Shown one piece after another: positions 46,000-55,097 of a DNA stretch of 64,000 nt. The notes below the pieces were generated by a model, which did not search any database, had not been told where the DNA came from, and worked only from the letters and a program-made list of their open reading frames with translations. Origin of the DNA: Flavobacteriales bacterium. Lineage in GTDB: Bacteria > Bacteroidota > Bacteroidia > Flavobacteriales_F > PHOS-HE28. The stretch lies in assembly GCA_016718655.1 (NCBI GenBank), contig JADKCV010000019.1, positions 1 through 64,000 of the forward strand, written 5' to 3'. Position numbers and translations under genes: made by a program. How positions within the stretch are numbered: the first letter of the stretch is position 1; every line of letters begins with the position of its first letter.

Positions 46000-46117
46000 G
46001 TTGTTGGAACGCAGTGCGGATGTCGATGGCAGAGAGGGACATGCGTAGAAGGCAGGGCTCGCGGGGATGGCTGCCATCCACCAGAACTCCAGACCTTCGC
46101 CCACACCCACCGCCCTC

Positions 46118-47232
46118 ATGCGCTCACTTTCTCTGCGTTCCGCACTCTTCCTGCTCATCGGCCTGGCCACCAGCGCCAGCGCACAAACCTTCCAGCAGCG
46201 CGCCCAGGCCGTGCTGGATTCCGTGTACCGCACCGACACCACGATGGTGGGGCTCATGCTGCACGTGGAAGCGCCGGACCGCGGCATCGCCTGGAGCGGC
46301 GCCAGCGGCCGATCCGCCAAAGGGGGCGAAGCCCTGCATACGGAAGCACCCTTCCTCATCGCCAGCAACATCAAGACCTACGTCTCCGCCACCATCCTGC
46401 GTCTGGTGGAAGAGGGGAAACTGACCATCGACCAGCCGGTGGGTCCGCTGCTCACCGAGCGCACGCGCGCCCTCTTCGCCAGCGATGGGTATACGACCGA
46501 GGCCATCACCCTCACGCACCTGCTTACCCATACCAGCGGCGTGGACAGCTACAACCTCTACGGCTTCATGGACAGCGTCATCGCCAACCCGCAACACCGC
46601 TGGACACGCGACGAGCAGCTCACGCGCACCGTGGTGCTGGGCCACAAACTGGCCGAGCCCGGCGCGCACTACGCCTATGCGGATGCGAACTACCTGCTCC
46701 TCACCGAGGTCATCGAGGGCCTCACCGGCATGCCCTTCACCCAGGCCATGCGCCAGCTGCTGCGCTACGAGCAGATGGGCTACACCCACACCTGGATGCC
46801 CACGCTGGAACCCATGCCCACCGGCACCCTGCCGCTGGTACACCAATACTGGGATGAACGCCAGATGGACAGCCACGCCATCGACATTTCCATGGACCTG
46901 TACGGCGGCGGCGGCATCGCTTGCAGCACGGCCGACCTCGCGCGCTTCAACCAGCACCTCTTCACCGGCAAGGTGGTACACGACCCAGCCGTGCTCGCCT
47001 CCATCCACACCACCGTGGTCACGCAGGACAGCGTGCAAAGCGGCTACCAGCTGGGCATTACCCCCAGCGGATCCGGAACAGACCGGCCTTCGGGCATGGT
47101 GGCTTCTGGGGTACCGAGGTGCTCTACTTCCCGGAGCTCAACGCCACCGTCAGCATCGCCGTGCTGGAGCGCGGCCACCGTGCCCTGCGGCATAGCGTGA
47201 TGGAGCGGATCGTGGCGTTGATGGAGCAGTGA
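46118..47232 (+). CDS. Secreted serine hydrolase, beta-lactamase class C-like (late frameshift)
   Basis: The ATG at 46118 begins a signal peptide (MRSLSLRSALFLLIGLATSASA). The beta-lactamase/penicillin-binding fold shows nucleophile S83 and K86 in SNIK, and Y187 in YADANY, the second motif. HGGFWGTEV, equivalent to the KTG box, is in a different frame. The frame switches near 47062 (LGIT to PQRIRNRPAFGHGG), so the C-terminal 56 codons end at 47232 in another frame. The frame read straight ends at 47200. Restored length is about 371 residues. The substrate is unknown; many such proteins are esterases or peptidases, not beta-lactamases. Confidence 0.85.
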
Positions 47233-47266
47233 GGTGGTTGTGTCCTCGCGAGCTTTGTGATGGATT

Positions 47267-47367
47267 GGGCGTGCCGGCGCTCAAAAGCAGCGCCGTCGGG
47301 CTATCCGCAGTAGTCCTCGCTCGCAAAGCCTCGCTGTGGGCTACTTGCTGCTATCCCTCACGCGAAA
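47267..47367 (-). repeat. REP-like hairpin element, copy 1 (minus orientation)
   Basis: On the minus strand the element starts TTTCGCGTGA (47367-47358) and ends GGCACGCCC (47275-47267). The hairpin before its end is GGCGCT/AGCGCC, while the other copies have CCCGGC/GCCGGG there: same fold, different bases. It lies between the serine hydrolase and the broken large gene. Confidence 0.65.
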
Positions 47368-47433
47368 TGCGGGGTTGTCTGGTCAGATGGGTTGAGACAA
47401 GAGCGGTAAGGTTCGATGTTTAATCTCGGAGGA

Positions 47434-48148
47434 TTAGAGACCGCGGAATTTGTCGTCTTTCACTTCCTGGTCCGCATCTTTGAAATAGGAATCCGACAAA
47501 GCTCTCAGTGTTCCAGCGAGGTATGAGTATCCATGTTCATCCGCACTCTGGGGCTTTTCCATTTCTCTGCTTGGAGCGGTACCATATCCCACCACCAGCA
47601 GAGTGAACACCATGTGAATTGAAGATTTCGATGCGGAGACCTTCTCGCATCCGGTCATTCTGCTTGCGATCTAGTTCTTCACAAAGCGCCTCAGGCCACA
47701 ATGAGGTTTCCTTATCAATAGGGGAGTAAAACGACACCTCTCCAATCTGATATAGCGCGCTCTCCAAATGCCCTGACTCCGAGGACATACGCTTGACTTC
47801 CTCAAGCCACTTGGGAAGGGCCTCCGGATTGAAAGTTCCGTCTGGCATTGTCCCGGGAGCAACGCGCCATTCGCTGAGTAGTCGATAGGCATTCAATGCG
47901 ATATCACGTTGATGCTGCGAAGGCTCCTTAGGGGCTGCCTTCTTTTTCTCAGACCGATACATGGCGCGAATGACCTCACAAAAGAAGCCTGGGTCATCTG
48001 CGAGACCTCTCGATAGAGTAATGGGCTGCGCGCCGCCGTGATGATCAAGTACTGACATGAATTTCCATTCGACAGCTAGCATATCCTTGCTATCCACATC
48101 AGTATTGCTCTGTAAAGCAGTGACGATCTTTCCTGGGGTCGTAGCCAT
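47434..48148 (-). pseudogene. Displaced C-terminal part of the large accessory protein
   Basis: The frame from 48148 reads MATTPGKIVTAL through RGLADDPGFFCEVIRAMY to NSHGVHSAGGG. A one-base shift near 47590 then puts EKPQSADEHGYSYLAGTLRALSDSY in another frame, which ends at 47434. It looks like the natural end of the gene at 48167-50950. The two are in the same frame but separated by TAA (48167-48169) and TAG (48149-48151). The combined C-terminus would be about 235 residues. Confidence 0.65.
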
Positions 48149-48166
48149 CTACTCGCTCGTCACCTT

Positions 48167-50950
48167 TTAGATTCTTCCAGGGTGCAGCGCAACAGCATGT
48201 GGAATGGGTTTCTCGAGAATGGCCATGGAGCCAAGGCATTTTAGCGCTGCTCCTGACCGCCCAGAGTCTATCAATTTGTCCAGCGCGAAAGCAATGTCTT
48301 GATGTTTATCATATGGATGGGGATTGACAGACTGCCAGTACTCCCCTTCTTTAGCTCCGAGCAGGTTTGTTGCCCGTTGCCATGCATCATCGGTAAAGGG
48401 CAAGAACGCGAGTAGTCTAGCCAAGACCGACTTGTTAGTTCGAGTTGTAATGTGAGTATCGAACCACCCCCAACCTTGCTTTCTGATTCTGAGGAATGCA
48501 AATGCACCAGCCATCACGCGCACATTTTCATGCTTGCTTGAAATCATCTTGGGAATGATTTGATCATCATGAGCAAAGTCGGGTATTGATGCAAGAGTGA
48601 GTCCCAATTGCCATGGATTCTTCACGAGCATGGCAAATCGCGCCATGAGTTCAAGACCACCCGCTTTGAGCAACTCCAACACTGCTTCACTGCGATGGAC
48701 ATTGACCAAGGATTCTAAGTCTTCGTGCCTGTTGAACCTGAACAAGGCATACTCATCACCTGAGAATAACCTTTGATACCTGACTTCCGGCTTTGTGGGC
48801 TTCACGCGGTCTGCCGCAGCATCAATCTCCACCAGCTCTTCGTCCGTGAGCTTCCACGCATACGGTGTACGGAAGCCGCGATGTAGTGCAGACAGCTTGT
48901 TGAGCGCAGTCCAAATATCCTGTCGTACTTCCTCGGATAGCTTCATGGTATCATTGGAGGTGACGATAGTCAAGAGTTGAGACTTTGCTATCGGGGAGAG
49001 AAAGGCGTACTTCGAGATAAGAGTGGTGAGGCGATCGACACTATCGCCAACCAATGTGACGACCATCTCTGAATAGGCCCGACTGTCGTCCCAATACTGA
49101 CCCATCGGCACTCCTTTGTCTTGTACTTCGGGCAGCCAATTCCGCCATTGTGGTTTTCGGCTCATTGAACTGCTTGTCCTACTTTCAGGGAGCAGGTCCA
49201 GCAACAATCTCCACCCGACGGTGGGTAGGTCACGTGCAATATTCTTAACGGCGGATCTCCTTTGTTTGTCAGTCGCCAGCGTTTTCGGCAACCATGGAAG
49301 GAGAATTGTCGCCAGAGAGTTCGCTGGACGGTTGGCGATTCGGCCTCCTGGATCTTGGGTGGCAAGCTTGGCAAGAACGCGAACTGCTTTATTGAAGTGT
49401 TCTTTGGGCCAAGCGAGCGTTTCCATTGCCCACAGCAGCCCCGTAATGCGTGAAGTGCCGAAGAAACCATCGCCCTCTTTCGAGCAAAGCGTTGCAAAGA
49501 CCTTGGAATCTCCATCAATCATGCGCTCGACACAATCGAGAAAGGCGTTCGGTGCCGCTTCCGCAAGCAGTGGTAGAAAGGGGTTAAGTGCCGACCACAG
49601 CTTCCATTCGGCATCATGAAGTAGCTCACGTACTATTTCTGTGGCGAAGCGCTCAGAAAGACCTGAGGGAAGGGTAGGGAAAGCCTCCGGCTCTGAGCCG
49701 AGCATAGCCAGAGATTCGGCTAAGCCTTCTCTTACTAAGTATGAGTACTGAGGTCGCGGGCGATCGCGCTTGAAAAGCGACTCAATATCCGTGCTTTCGG
49801 GTTCTTCTACTACCTCCTTCAATACCTGCAATACACGCGGCCTCAAGACCGCCAAGTGTTCGGATGTGACCTTCGTGCCTATGGATTGGAGATACGCTCT
49901 ATGGTCTTTGCATCGCCAACGCCCGTCTTGCTGGTCAAGCGGGCCAGCACTATCCTTCCAGATTTCTCGTGTCCGCTCCTGCCATTCGTCCAATGTCAAT
50001 TGGGACAAGTTGCTGATGACGTCTGCGTCACCTGGTGCGTTCTCCTCCCAGCCACCTAGAAGCCCCAAAGCAACTTCGACGGTAGCGCGTTGAGCCTTCT
50101 TCGATTGAGGGGGAGAAGGAACGAAAGGCCATCCTGTAATAACGGCCGTTGACTTGATCGAGCCGCTAGGGAATAGCTCTGCGATTCCGAAAGGCATGTG
50201 GTCTGCAATGAACTCTCCTGCATGAGGGGCACTGTGCTGGACATGATCGTGTATTTGTCTCCAGACATCTGCAGGATCCTTCTGAGTCGCCAGTCCAATT
50301 AGAGACTGAACCAATGCTTGGGAGACACCAGCTTGAATGTCGAAGTCAAACCCAAGGAGTCTGAAGCACTTTAGGAATTCAAATATTTCCTCTTTGCCAG
50401 GCTTTCGCCCTTTCGCGTTCCCAATAGCATGTTCGAACACATCGAGGCGTGACCTCACGCCAGCACTTGTGAAGTAAGCCAGCTTCACCTGTGTGAAAAA
50501 GGTTTGAGAGGAGCCCGCTTGTCGTGCGAGTTCGAGGAGATCGCGCACTTCGCGACCTTCCTTCTCCGATAGAGGTCCCGTAATGAGAGCTATCACATCG
50601 CAGCTCCGATCGAAAACGTCTTTGTTGTTGAAGTCAATCCACGCGTCCGCTATCACTTGCAAAAACTGGCGGTCTTTTATTCGAATGGCTGGTCTATGTT
50701 TGATTTGTCCATAGAACCGTACCTGTCTGTTGCTTGCTAGATGCGTTGCATGAACAAGGACATCATCAACCTGCGCGCGGAGATAGCGGTTCTGGGCGGA
50801 AACTTTAGTGATGCGGCAACCATCAAGGCCAGGACACATGCCGCCAGCCATCATCAGCGCTACAAACGATGCTTGAACGCGACTCTCGAAGAAGACCGCC
50901 CCGTTTCCAGTGCCATACGGGCTAGTAAGCTGTTTCGGCTTACTCGGCAT
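48167..50950 (-). CDS. Large accessory protein with nuclease-like N-terminus (candidate defence gene, C-terminally broken)
   Basis: From ATG 50950 (MPSKPKQLTS) the product has 927 residues. The N-terminal ~180 residues have features of a PD-(D/E)xK-like dsDNA-nuclease domain of the DUF4297/Mrr type: ESRVQASF helix, VDDVLV with an acidic pair, then GQIKHRP as the Q-x-K element. The rest is helical, with SLATILLPWLPKTLATDKQRR and LLAFLPFTDDAWQRA segments, and no Walker A motif was seen. The gene is lower in GC than its neighbours and is flanked by two REP-like elements. The in-frame stop TAA at 48167 leads straight to the displaced C-terminal part. I infer a transferred, probably broken, anti-phage-type gene. 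Confidence 0.6.
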   Translation of the reverse strand: MPSKPKQLTSPYGTGNGAVFFESRVQASFVALMMAGGMCPGLDGCRITKVSAQNRYLRAQVDDVLVHATHLASNRQVRFYGQIKHRPAIRIKDRQFLQVIADAWIDFNNKDVFDRSCDVIALITGPLSEKEGREVRDLLELARQAGSSQTFFTQVKLAYFTSAGVRSRLDVFEHAIGNAKGRKPGKEEIFEFLKCFRLLGFDFDIQAGVSQALVQSLIGLATQKDPADVWRQIHDHVQHSAPHAGEFIADHMPFGIAELFPSGSIKSTAVITGWPFVPSPPQSKKAQRATVEVALGLLGGWEENAPGDADVISNLSQLTLDEWQERTREIWKDSAGPLDQQDGRWRCKDHRAYLQSIGTKVTSEHLAVLRPRVLQVLKEVVEEPESTDIESLFKRDRPRPQYSYLVREGLAESLAMLGSEPEAFPTLPSGLSERFATEIVRELLHDAEWKLWSALNPFLPLLAEAAPNAFLDCVERMIDGDSKVFATLCSKEGDGFFGTSRITGLLWAMETLAWPKEHFNKAVRVLAKLATQDPGGRIANRPANSLATILLPWLPKTLATDKQRRSAVKNIARDLPTVGWRLLLDLLPESRTSSSMSRKPQWRNWLPEVQDKGVPMGQYWDDSRAYSEMVVTLVGDSVDRLTTLISKYAFLSPIAKSQLLTIVTSNDTMKLSEEVRQDIWTALNKLSALHRGFRTPYAWKLTDEELVEIDAAADRVKPTKPEVRYQRLFSGDEYALFRFNRHEDLESLVNVHRSEAVLELLKAGGLELMARFAMLVKNPWQLGLTLASIPDFAHDDQIIPKMISSKHENVRVMAGAFAFLRIRKQGWGWFDTHITTRTNKSVLARLLAFLPFTDDAWQRATNLLGAKEGEYWQSVNPHPYDKHQDIAFALDKLIDSGRSGAALKCLGSMAILEKPIPHAVALHPGRI

Positions 50951-51075
50951 GGTTTGTCTGTAGCTCAGTGAACATCGGGGTTGGAGCACTTATTATATGC
51001 ACCCTTAGCGTTCATTTCTATACCAAGCCAGTTTTCCTGTCAATTGCTAAGGCTCCAATATAACCCAAGTTGGCA

Positions 51076-51205
51076 TTTCGCGTGACGGATTGAAGCGGGA
51101 AGCCCGCAAGCCCTGTAATCAGGGCGCGGACTTGCAGCGAAAAGCCGGACCCGGCTGCTCCCGAGCGTAGCCCTGCGGAGCGAAGGGATGAGCCGGGGCA
51201 CGCCC
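51076..51205 (+). repeat. REP-like hairpin element, copy 2
   Basis: It starts TTTCGCGTGA and ends GGCACGCCC. Internal hairpins are GCGGG-AAG-CCCGC (51095-51107), CCCTG-TAAT-CAGGG (51111-51124) and CCCGGC paired with GCCGGG. An extra ~30 bases with a GCGTAGCCCTGCGGAGCG-like piece sit in the last loop. It is 130 bases, longer than the other two copies, and lies between two divergent genes (50950 and 51289). Confidence 0.7.
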
Positions 51206-51288
51206 TAAAGACCTACATCGAAGTCCCCCACGATGAACGCACCCTGCCACGCTGTGTACCTGCCTTCGTCCCTCCCTACTTTCGCTCC

Positions 51289-52968
51289 ATGTTCCTCCGC
51301 CCGCTGCTCGCCCTCGCCCTGCTTACATCCTCCTTCGTTGCGCACGCGCAGGTGGTCGCCTGGGCTGCGCCCGTGGGCTATGGGGTGAGCAAGGCCGTGG
51401 CCGTGGATGCGCAGGGCAACGTGTACGCCTGCGGCAATGCCAACACCCAGGTGGACTTCGACCCCGGGCCCGGGGAGGCGCTGAGCCCGGTGGGCAGCGG
51501 GGTGAACGGCGACATCTACGTGGTGAAGTACAGCAACGACGGCGACTACCTGTGGCATTACCTGGTGGGCGGCAGCGGCACGGAGATCGCCAAGAACGTG
51601 GCCGTTGATGGCAACGGCGATGTGCTGGTGACGGGCTACTTCAGCGGCTACTTCGACTGGGACATGGGGCCGGATACCGTGGCCCCCGGCCCGGGCACGT
51701 ACGATTGTTTCGTGCTGAAGCTCTCGTCCGCCGGGCAGTTCCAGTGGGTGCGGTCCATCGGTGGCCCCGGTGAGGACCAGGACCATGGCCTGGCGGTGGA
51801 CGCGGCCAACAACGTCTACGTGACGGGCATGACCAGTTCGTACGTGAGCTTCGGCGAGGGCGACACCACCCTGCAGTTCGGCGGCGGCACCTGGGACGGC
51901 TACTACGCCAAGTACAGCGCGGCCGGCAGCTTCCTGTGGGCGAAGAGCATCACGGGCAGCGGCATGCAGCGCCCCTTCTCCGTGGCCTGCGCCGGCGACC
52001 GCCTCTACCTCTTCGGCAGCTGCAAAGGCAGCACCACCGTGAACGGCACGCACACGCTGAACCTGCCGAGCAACCCCATGGCCACCTACCTGTGCAAGAC
52101 GGATACGGCGGGCGAGGTGCTGTGGCTGAAGAACCAAAGTGCCGTGGGCGACATGAGCGGGGAAGTGGTGCGCGCCACGGACAGCAGCGTGTACGTCTTC
52201 GCCTCGTTCCGCGGCACGGTGGACGCCGACCCCGGTGCGGGTGTGCTGGAACTGGTGCCGCCATCGCCCACCTACCCGCAAACGCTCTTCGCGCGGCTGG
52301 ACACCAGCGGCAACGCGGTGTGGGCCCGTCAGTTGCAAGGCAACATCCACTTCGATTGTGTGGGCGACATCGCCCTGGACCCGCAAGGCGGCGTGGTGGT
52401 GACCTGCGCCATCGCACAAACGCAGGACTACGACCTAGGCCCGGACGAAACGATCCTGGCGCCGTTGCAGGCCAACGACGTCTTCACCGCGCAGTACACG
52501 GCCAACGGCGACTTCCAATGGGTGCGCATGGTGAACAGTCCGGAGACCTTCGACACCTCCAACGGCGTTGCGGTGGACGACCTGGGCAATGTGTTCATGA
52601 CGGGCACCTTCTCGGATACGGCCGTGTTCTATCCGGGTCCTTTCGAGCCGCTCATTTCGGATGCGGGCAGCACCATCTACACCGTGAAATACGGCGTGGA
52701 CCTGACCACCGCCCTGCGCGAGACCCCGGCCCACGCCACCCTACAACTGTACCCCAACCCGACCCGCGACCAGTTGACCATCACCGGTGCCTTCGAGCGC
52801 GGCGATGCGCTTTCAGTCCTGGATGCGGCCGGCCGCGAGGTGATGCGCCTCATCGCCCAAGAGCACGTGATGCAGTTGTCCGTGCGCGACCTGCGGCCCG
52901 GCACCTACACGCTGCATTGGACAGGGGCGAAGGGGCGGGGTAGTGCGCGCTTCGTGGTGATGTGGTGA
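51289..52968 (+). CDS. T9SS-secreted SBBP-like propeller protein
   Basis: This 559-residue product has a signal peptide (MFLRPLLALALLTSSFVAHA). Repeats of 45-55 residues hold VDAQGNVYACGN, VDGNGDVLVTGYFSG, VDAANNVYVTGM and DFDPGPG motifs, as in SBBP-type propellers. The end (LYPNPTRDQL to SARFVVMW) is a T9SS type A tail. Signal peptide, repeats and tail are complete. The gene lies 84 bases after REP-like copy 2. It is a probable surface protein of unknown role. Confidence 0.88.
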   Translation: MFLRPLLALALLTSSFVAHAQVVAWAAPVGYGVSKAVAVDAQGNVYACGNANTQVDFDPGPGEALSPVGSGVNGDIYVVKYSNDGDYLWHYLVGGSGTEIAKNVAVDGNGDVLVTGYFSGYFDWDMGPDTVAPGPGTYDCFVLKLSSAGQFQWVRSIGGPGEDQDHGLAVDAANNVYVTGMTSSYVSFGEGDTTLQFGGGTWDGYYAKYSAAGSFLWAKSITGSGMQRPFSVACAGDRLYLFGSCKGSTTVNGTHTLNLPSNPMATYLCKTDTAGEVLWLKNQSAVGDMSGEVVRATDSSVYVFASFRGTVDADPGAGVLELVPPSPTYPQTLFARLDTSGNAVWARQLQGNIHFDCVGDIALDPQGGVVVTCAIAQTQDYDLGPDETILAPLQANDVFTAQYTANGDFQWVRMVNSPETFDTSNGVAVDDLGNVFMTGTFSDTAVFYPGPFEPLISDAGSTIYTVKYGVDLTTALRETPAHATLQLYPNPTRDQLTITGAFERGDALSVLDAAGREVMRLIAQEHVMQLSVRDLRPGTYTLHWTGAKGRGSARFVVMW

Positions 52969-53080
52969 ATGGGGTGGCCGTGCGCGTGGTTTTTTTGCCC
53001 TGAGGCAGCAGGGGCGTCTATGACAGGCATTGCGGTGGGTTGAAGGGGGGCGGTTCGATCGGTGATGCCGATATTCGTTC

Positions 53081-53841
53081 ATGCCCCGCGAATTGCCGCA
53101 ACGCGCCACCATCCGTTGGCAGGGATACGATTACGCCAATGTGGGCGCGTATTACCTGACCATTGTGACCGATGACCGGCGCCCGTTGTTCGGTCGTATT
53201 GTGGATGGTGCATTGCAACCATCACCCATCGGTGAATTGGCCCAACGGTGTTGGGATGTGATCCCGGAACATATGCCACATGTGGGCATCGGGCAATTTG
53301 TTGTGATGCCGAACCATGTGCACGGGATCGTGGTGATACGGGATCGATTGATGGTTCCCGTAGGGGCCGATCATGATCGGCCCGGCATTGCCCCCGATAA
53401 TTATCGGCCCGGTACCATGCCGGACCACGATACGCATGCCACGGCGCCCGATACCATTCCGGCAACGGATCCAACGACGCAAACCGGAATGGAAACCGCG
53501 AACGACGGAATACGGCCACCGCACACGGGCGCGATGACGTATCGGCCCCACACGCCCACACACGCCGGACGCCCCACTCAAAACGCATCATGCCCATCGT
53601 TCCCGTGGGTTCGTTGGGGCGCATCGTGCGGGCATACAAATCCGCGGTTACGCGCATGGCATACCGCGATGGGTTGTTGCCACACGGCACACCCGTATGG
53701 CAACGCAATTATTGGGACCGTGTCATCCGCGATGACGGCGAATACGAATCCGCCGTACGGCGGACGAAATACATCCGCGACAACCCGATGAATTGGAAAG
53801 GGATAGGTTCAACGAACGGTAACCATGCTGGCCGCTCATGA
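53081..53841 (+). mobile_element. REP-associated tyrosine transposase (RAYT), frameshifted
   Basis: The start MPRELPQRATIRWQGYDYANVGAYYLTIVTDD and MPNHVHGIV (HUH histidines) are those of a Y1 transposase of the RAYT group. The catalytic-region pattern VWQRNYWDRVIRDDGEY to KYIRDNPMNWKG is in another frame, which ends at 53841. The switch lies in the variable middle part near 53560-53590. Between the domains is a linker of about 70 residues rich in DHDRPG-like repeats, encoded by palindromic DNA. RAYTs act on REP elements; three such elements lie nearby. It could be broken or be an assembly error. Confidence 0.75.
53364..53407. repeat. Two perfect palindromes inside the transposase gene
   Basis: GGGCCGATCATGATCGGCCC (53364-53383) is a perfect 20-base palindrome. 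CCGATAATTATCGG (53394-53407) is a perfect 14-base one. A half copy (TCATGATCGGCCCC) lies just after the gene near 53837. They encode the DHDRPG/DNYRPG parts of the linker. Confidence 0.65.
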
Positions 53842-53917
53842 TCGGCCCCAACACGCGACAAACCCGCCAATTGGAAAGATGGCCAGGTACAGGGTGATGA
53901 TTATTCACCAGCGCGGT

Positions 53918-53925
53918 TATCTTTG
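53918..53925 (+). promoter_or_regulatory. Bacteroidota-type -7 box (TATCTTTG)
   Basis: TATCTTTG matches the consensus TAnnTTTG and lies 25 bases before the lipoprotein ATG at 53950. No clear -33 box was found. Confidence 0.5.
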
Positions 53926-53949
53926 AGCTTACACGCATACAATACCACC

Positions 53950-54348
53950 ATGTTCAAACGTTTCCGCCTCCTGCCCTTAGTCATTGGGGTTCTCATGGTT
54001 TCCTGCGTCAATATGAAGGAGGTGATGAATTCATGGATAGGGCACAATTACACGGAACTGTTAGCTAGTTGGGGGCCACCTACAAATGTCTATGACGACG
54101 GGCAGGGTGGCCGAGTGCTCCAGTATATGGTGCAGAGTTCGTACACAATGCCCGGTAGGACATACACGAACTCGAATGCATATGTACAGGGGCAAGCGAC
54201 CTATGATGCCAATTCAATTTGGGGGAGTGCTTACGGCCAGGGTTCTAGCACCACGACGTATGTTCCGCCTCAGACCTACACTCAGACGCGATATCGTACT
54301 TTCTGGATTGACCGATCCGGAACGATTTATCGCTGGCAGACTAATTAG
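53950..54348 (+). CDS. Lipoprotein with BamE-like start
   Basis: From ATG 53950 (MFKRFRLLPLVIGVLMVSC) the product has 132 residues with lipobox MVSC. After it NSWIGHNYTELLASWGPPTNVYDDGQGGRVLQYM resembles the start of SmpA/BamE-like lipoproteins. A tyrosine/threonine-rich middle (QGQATYDANS) and an end TFWIDRSGTIYRWQTN follow. A -7 box lies just upstream. It is probably anchored in the outer membrane; the role is unknown. Confidence 0.75.
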   Translation: MFKRFRLLPLVIGVLMVSCVNMKEVMNSWIGHNYTELLASWGPPTNVYDDGQGGRVLQYMVQSSYTMPGRTYTNSNAYVQGQATYDANSIWGSAYGQGSSTTTYVPPQTYTQTRYRTFWIDRSGTIYRWQTN

Positions 54349-54378
54349 TACTGGACAGGCCAATTCTAGTCACGCTCA

Positions 54379-54964
54379 ATGTTTCCATCTCAAATTGTCC
54401 TGGAGTATCTCAAAGTTCTTTTGAGCGGTCCGGTAATGGCATCGGCTGTTGCGTTGACATGCATCATCATGTTCCGTGGAGACATTCGAAGCTGATGACG
54501 CGCATTGCCAAAATCAAGATTGCTGGAGGTGAACTGAAACTACTCAACAGGCTAGGACGCTGGCTGTTGAGAAGACAGAACCATCTGCCGAGCACTTGAA
54601 GGCAACACCACCACCTCAGATGAAAGGTGGCGAGTCGAATCAAACTGAGGCGCCGACTGCGGAGTTGCTTAGAGCTGAGAGGGCTCGCGCATACGTTTGG
54701 GAGTATCGTTACCTGAACCATTTCCTAGCACGCGCTAGTCAGCTTGTTCTCGATTGGCTCGCCGGTTCTGGTCAGCCCATAAGTGAAACCCTATATCATA
54801 CTTGGTGGACACCAAACATTCCCGACCCTCAAGAGCGGGACGCAATACTCTTGGCTTTGAGTTCGCACTACTTAATCCAAAACAACGGAGGCTTGCTCCA
54901 AGTAACTGAGAAGGGCCACGAGTATATTGGGTGGCGAGGCGAGTTACCGCCATCTGCTGAATAA
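54379..54964 (+). pseudogene. Single-helix membrane protein with two frameshifts
   Basis: Three frames can be joined. MFPSQIVLEYLKVLLSGPVMASAVALTCIIMFRGDIRS starts at 54379 as one membrane helix with a short charged loop. MTRIAKIKIAGGEL then reads in a second frame. TTQQARTLAVEKTEPSAEH to the end at 54964 reads in a third. The last part (from 54596) is the longest, ending LLQVTEKGHEYIGWRGELPPSAE, and resembles a small winged-helix-like or unknown soluble domain. Restored length is about 195 residues. The family is unknown. Confidence 0.6.
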
Positions 54965-54979
54965 CTGGTGGTTCGTGCT

Positions 54980-55082
54980 TTTCGCGTGAGCGATTGGAGC
55001 GGGTACCCCGCAGCGTGGTAATCCACGTGAGGAGTACGAGCGGAAAGCGCGACCCGGCTGCATTTTGGGCCGGGGCACGCCC
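54980..55082 (+). repeat. REP-like hairpin element, copy 3
   Basis: It starts TTTCGCGTGA and ends GGCACGCCC. Hairpins are GCGGG-TAC-CCCGC (54999-55111 range start), CGTGG-TAAT-CCACG (55014-55027) and CCCGGC paired with GCCGGG before the end. The TAAT-loop hairpin has a different stem sequence from copy 2 but the same shape and loop, which is compensatory change. It is 103 bases long. Confidence 0.7.
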
Positions 55083-55097
55083 ACACTTCGACTCCGC

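Noticed and set aside
46118..47232. Antibiotic-resistance beta-lactamase
   Set aside because: The fold and SxxK motif are shared by many esterases and peptidases; YADANY and HGGFWG are more like generic serine hydrolases than AmpC.
51205..52419. Open frame opposite the SBBP-like T9SS gene
   Set aside because: H-, R- and A-rich product without domains; the plus strand has signal peptide, repeats and sorting tail.
53081..53841. IS200/IS605-type insertion sequence with ends
   Set aside because: The transposase is of the RAYT group, and no left or right end hairpins bounding a discrete element were found next to it.
47267..55082. CRISPR-like repeats
   Set aside because: The three repeated elements are kilobases apart, of unequal length and structured; there are no spacers.
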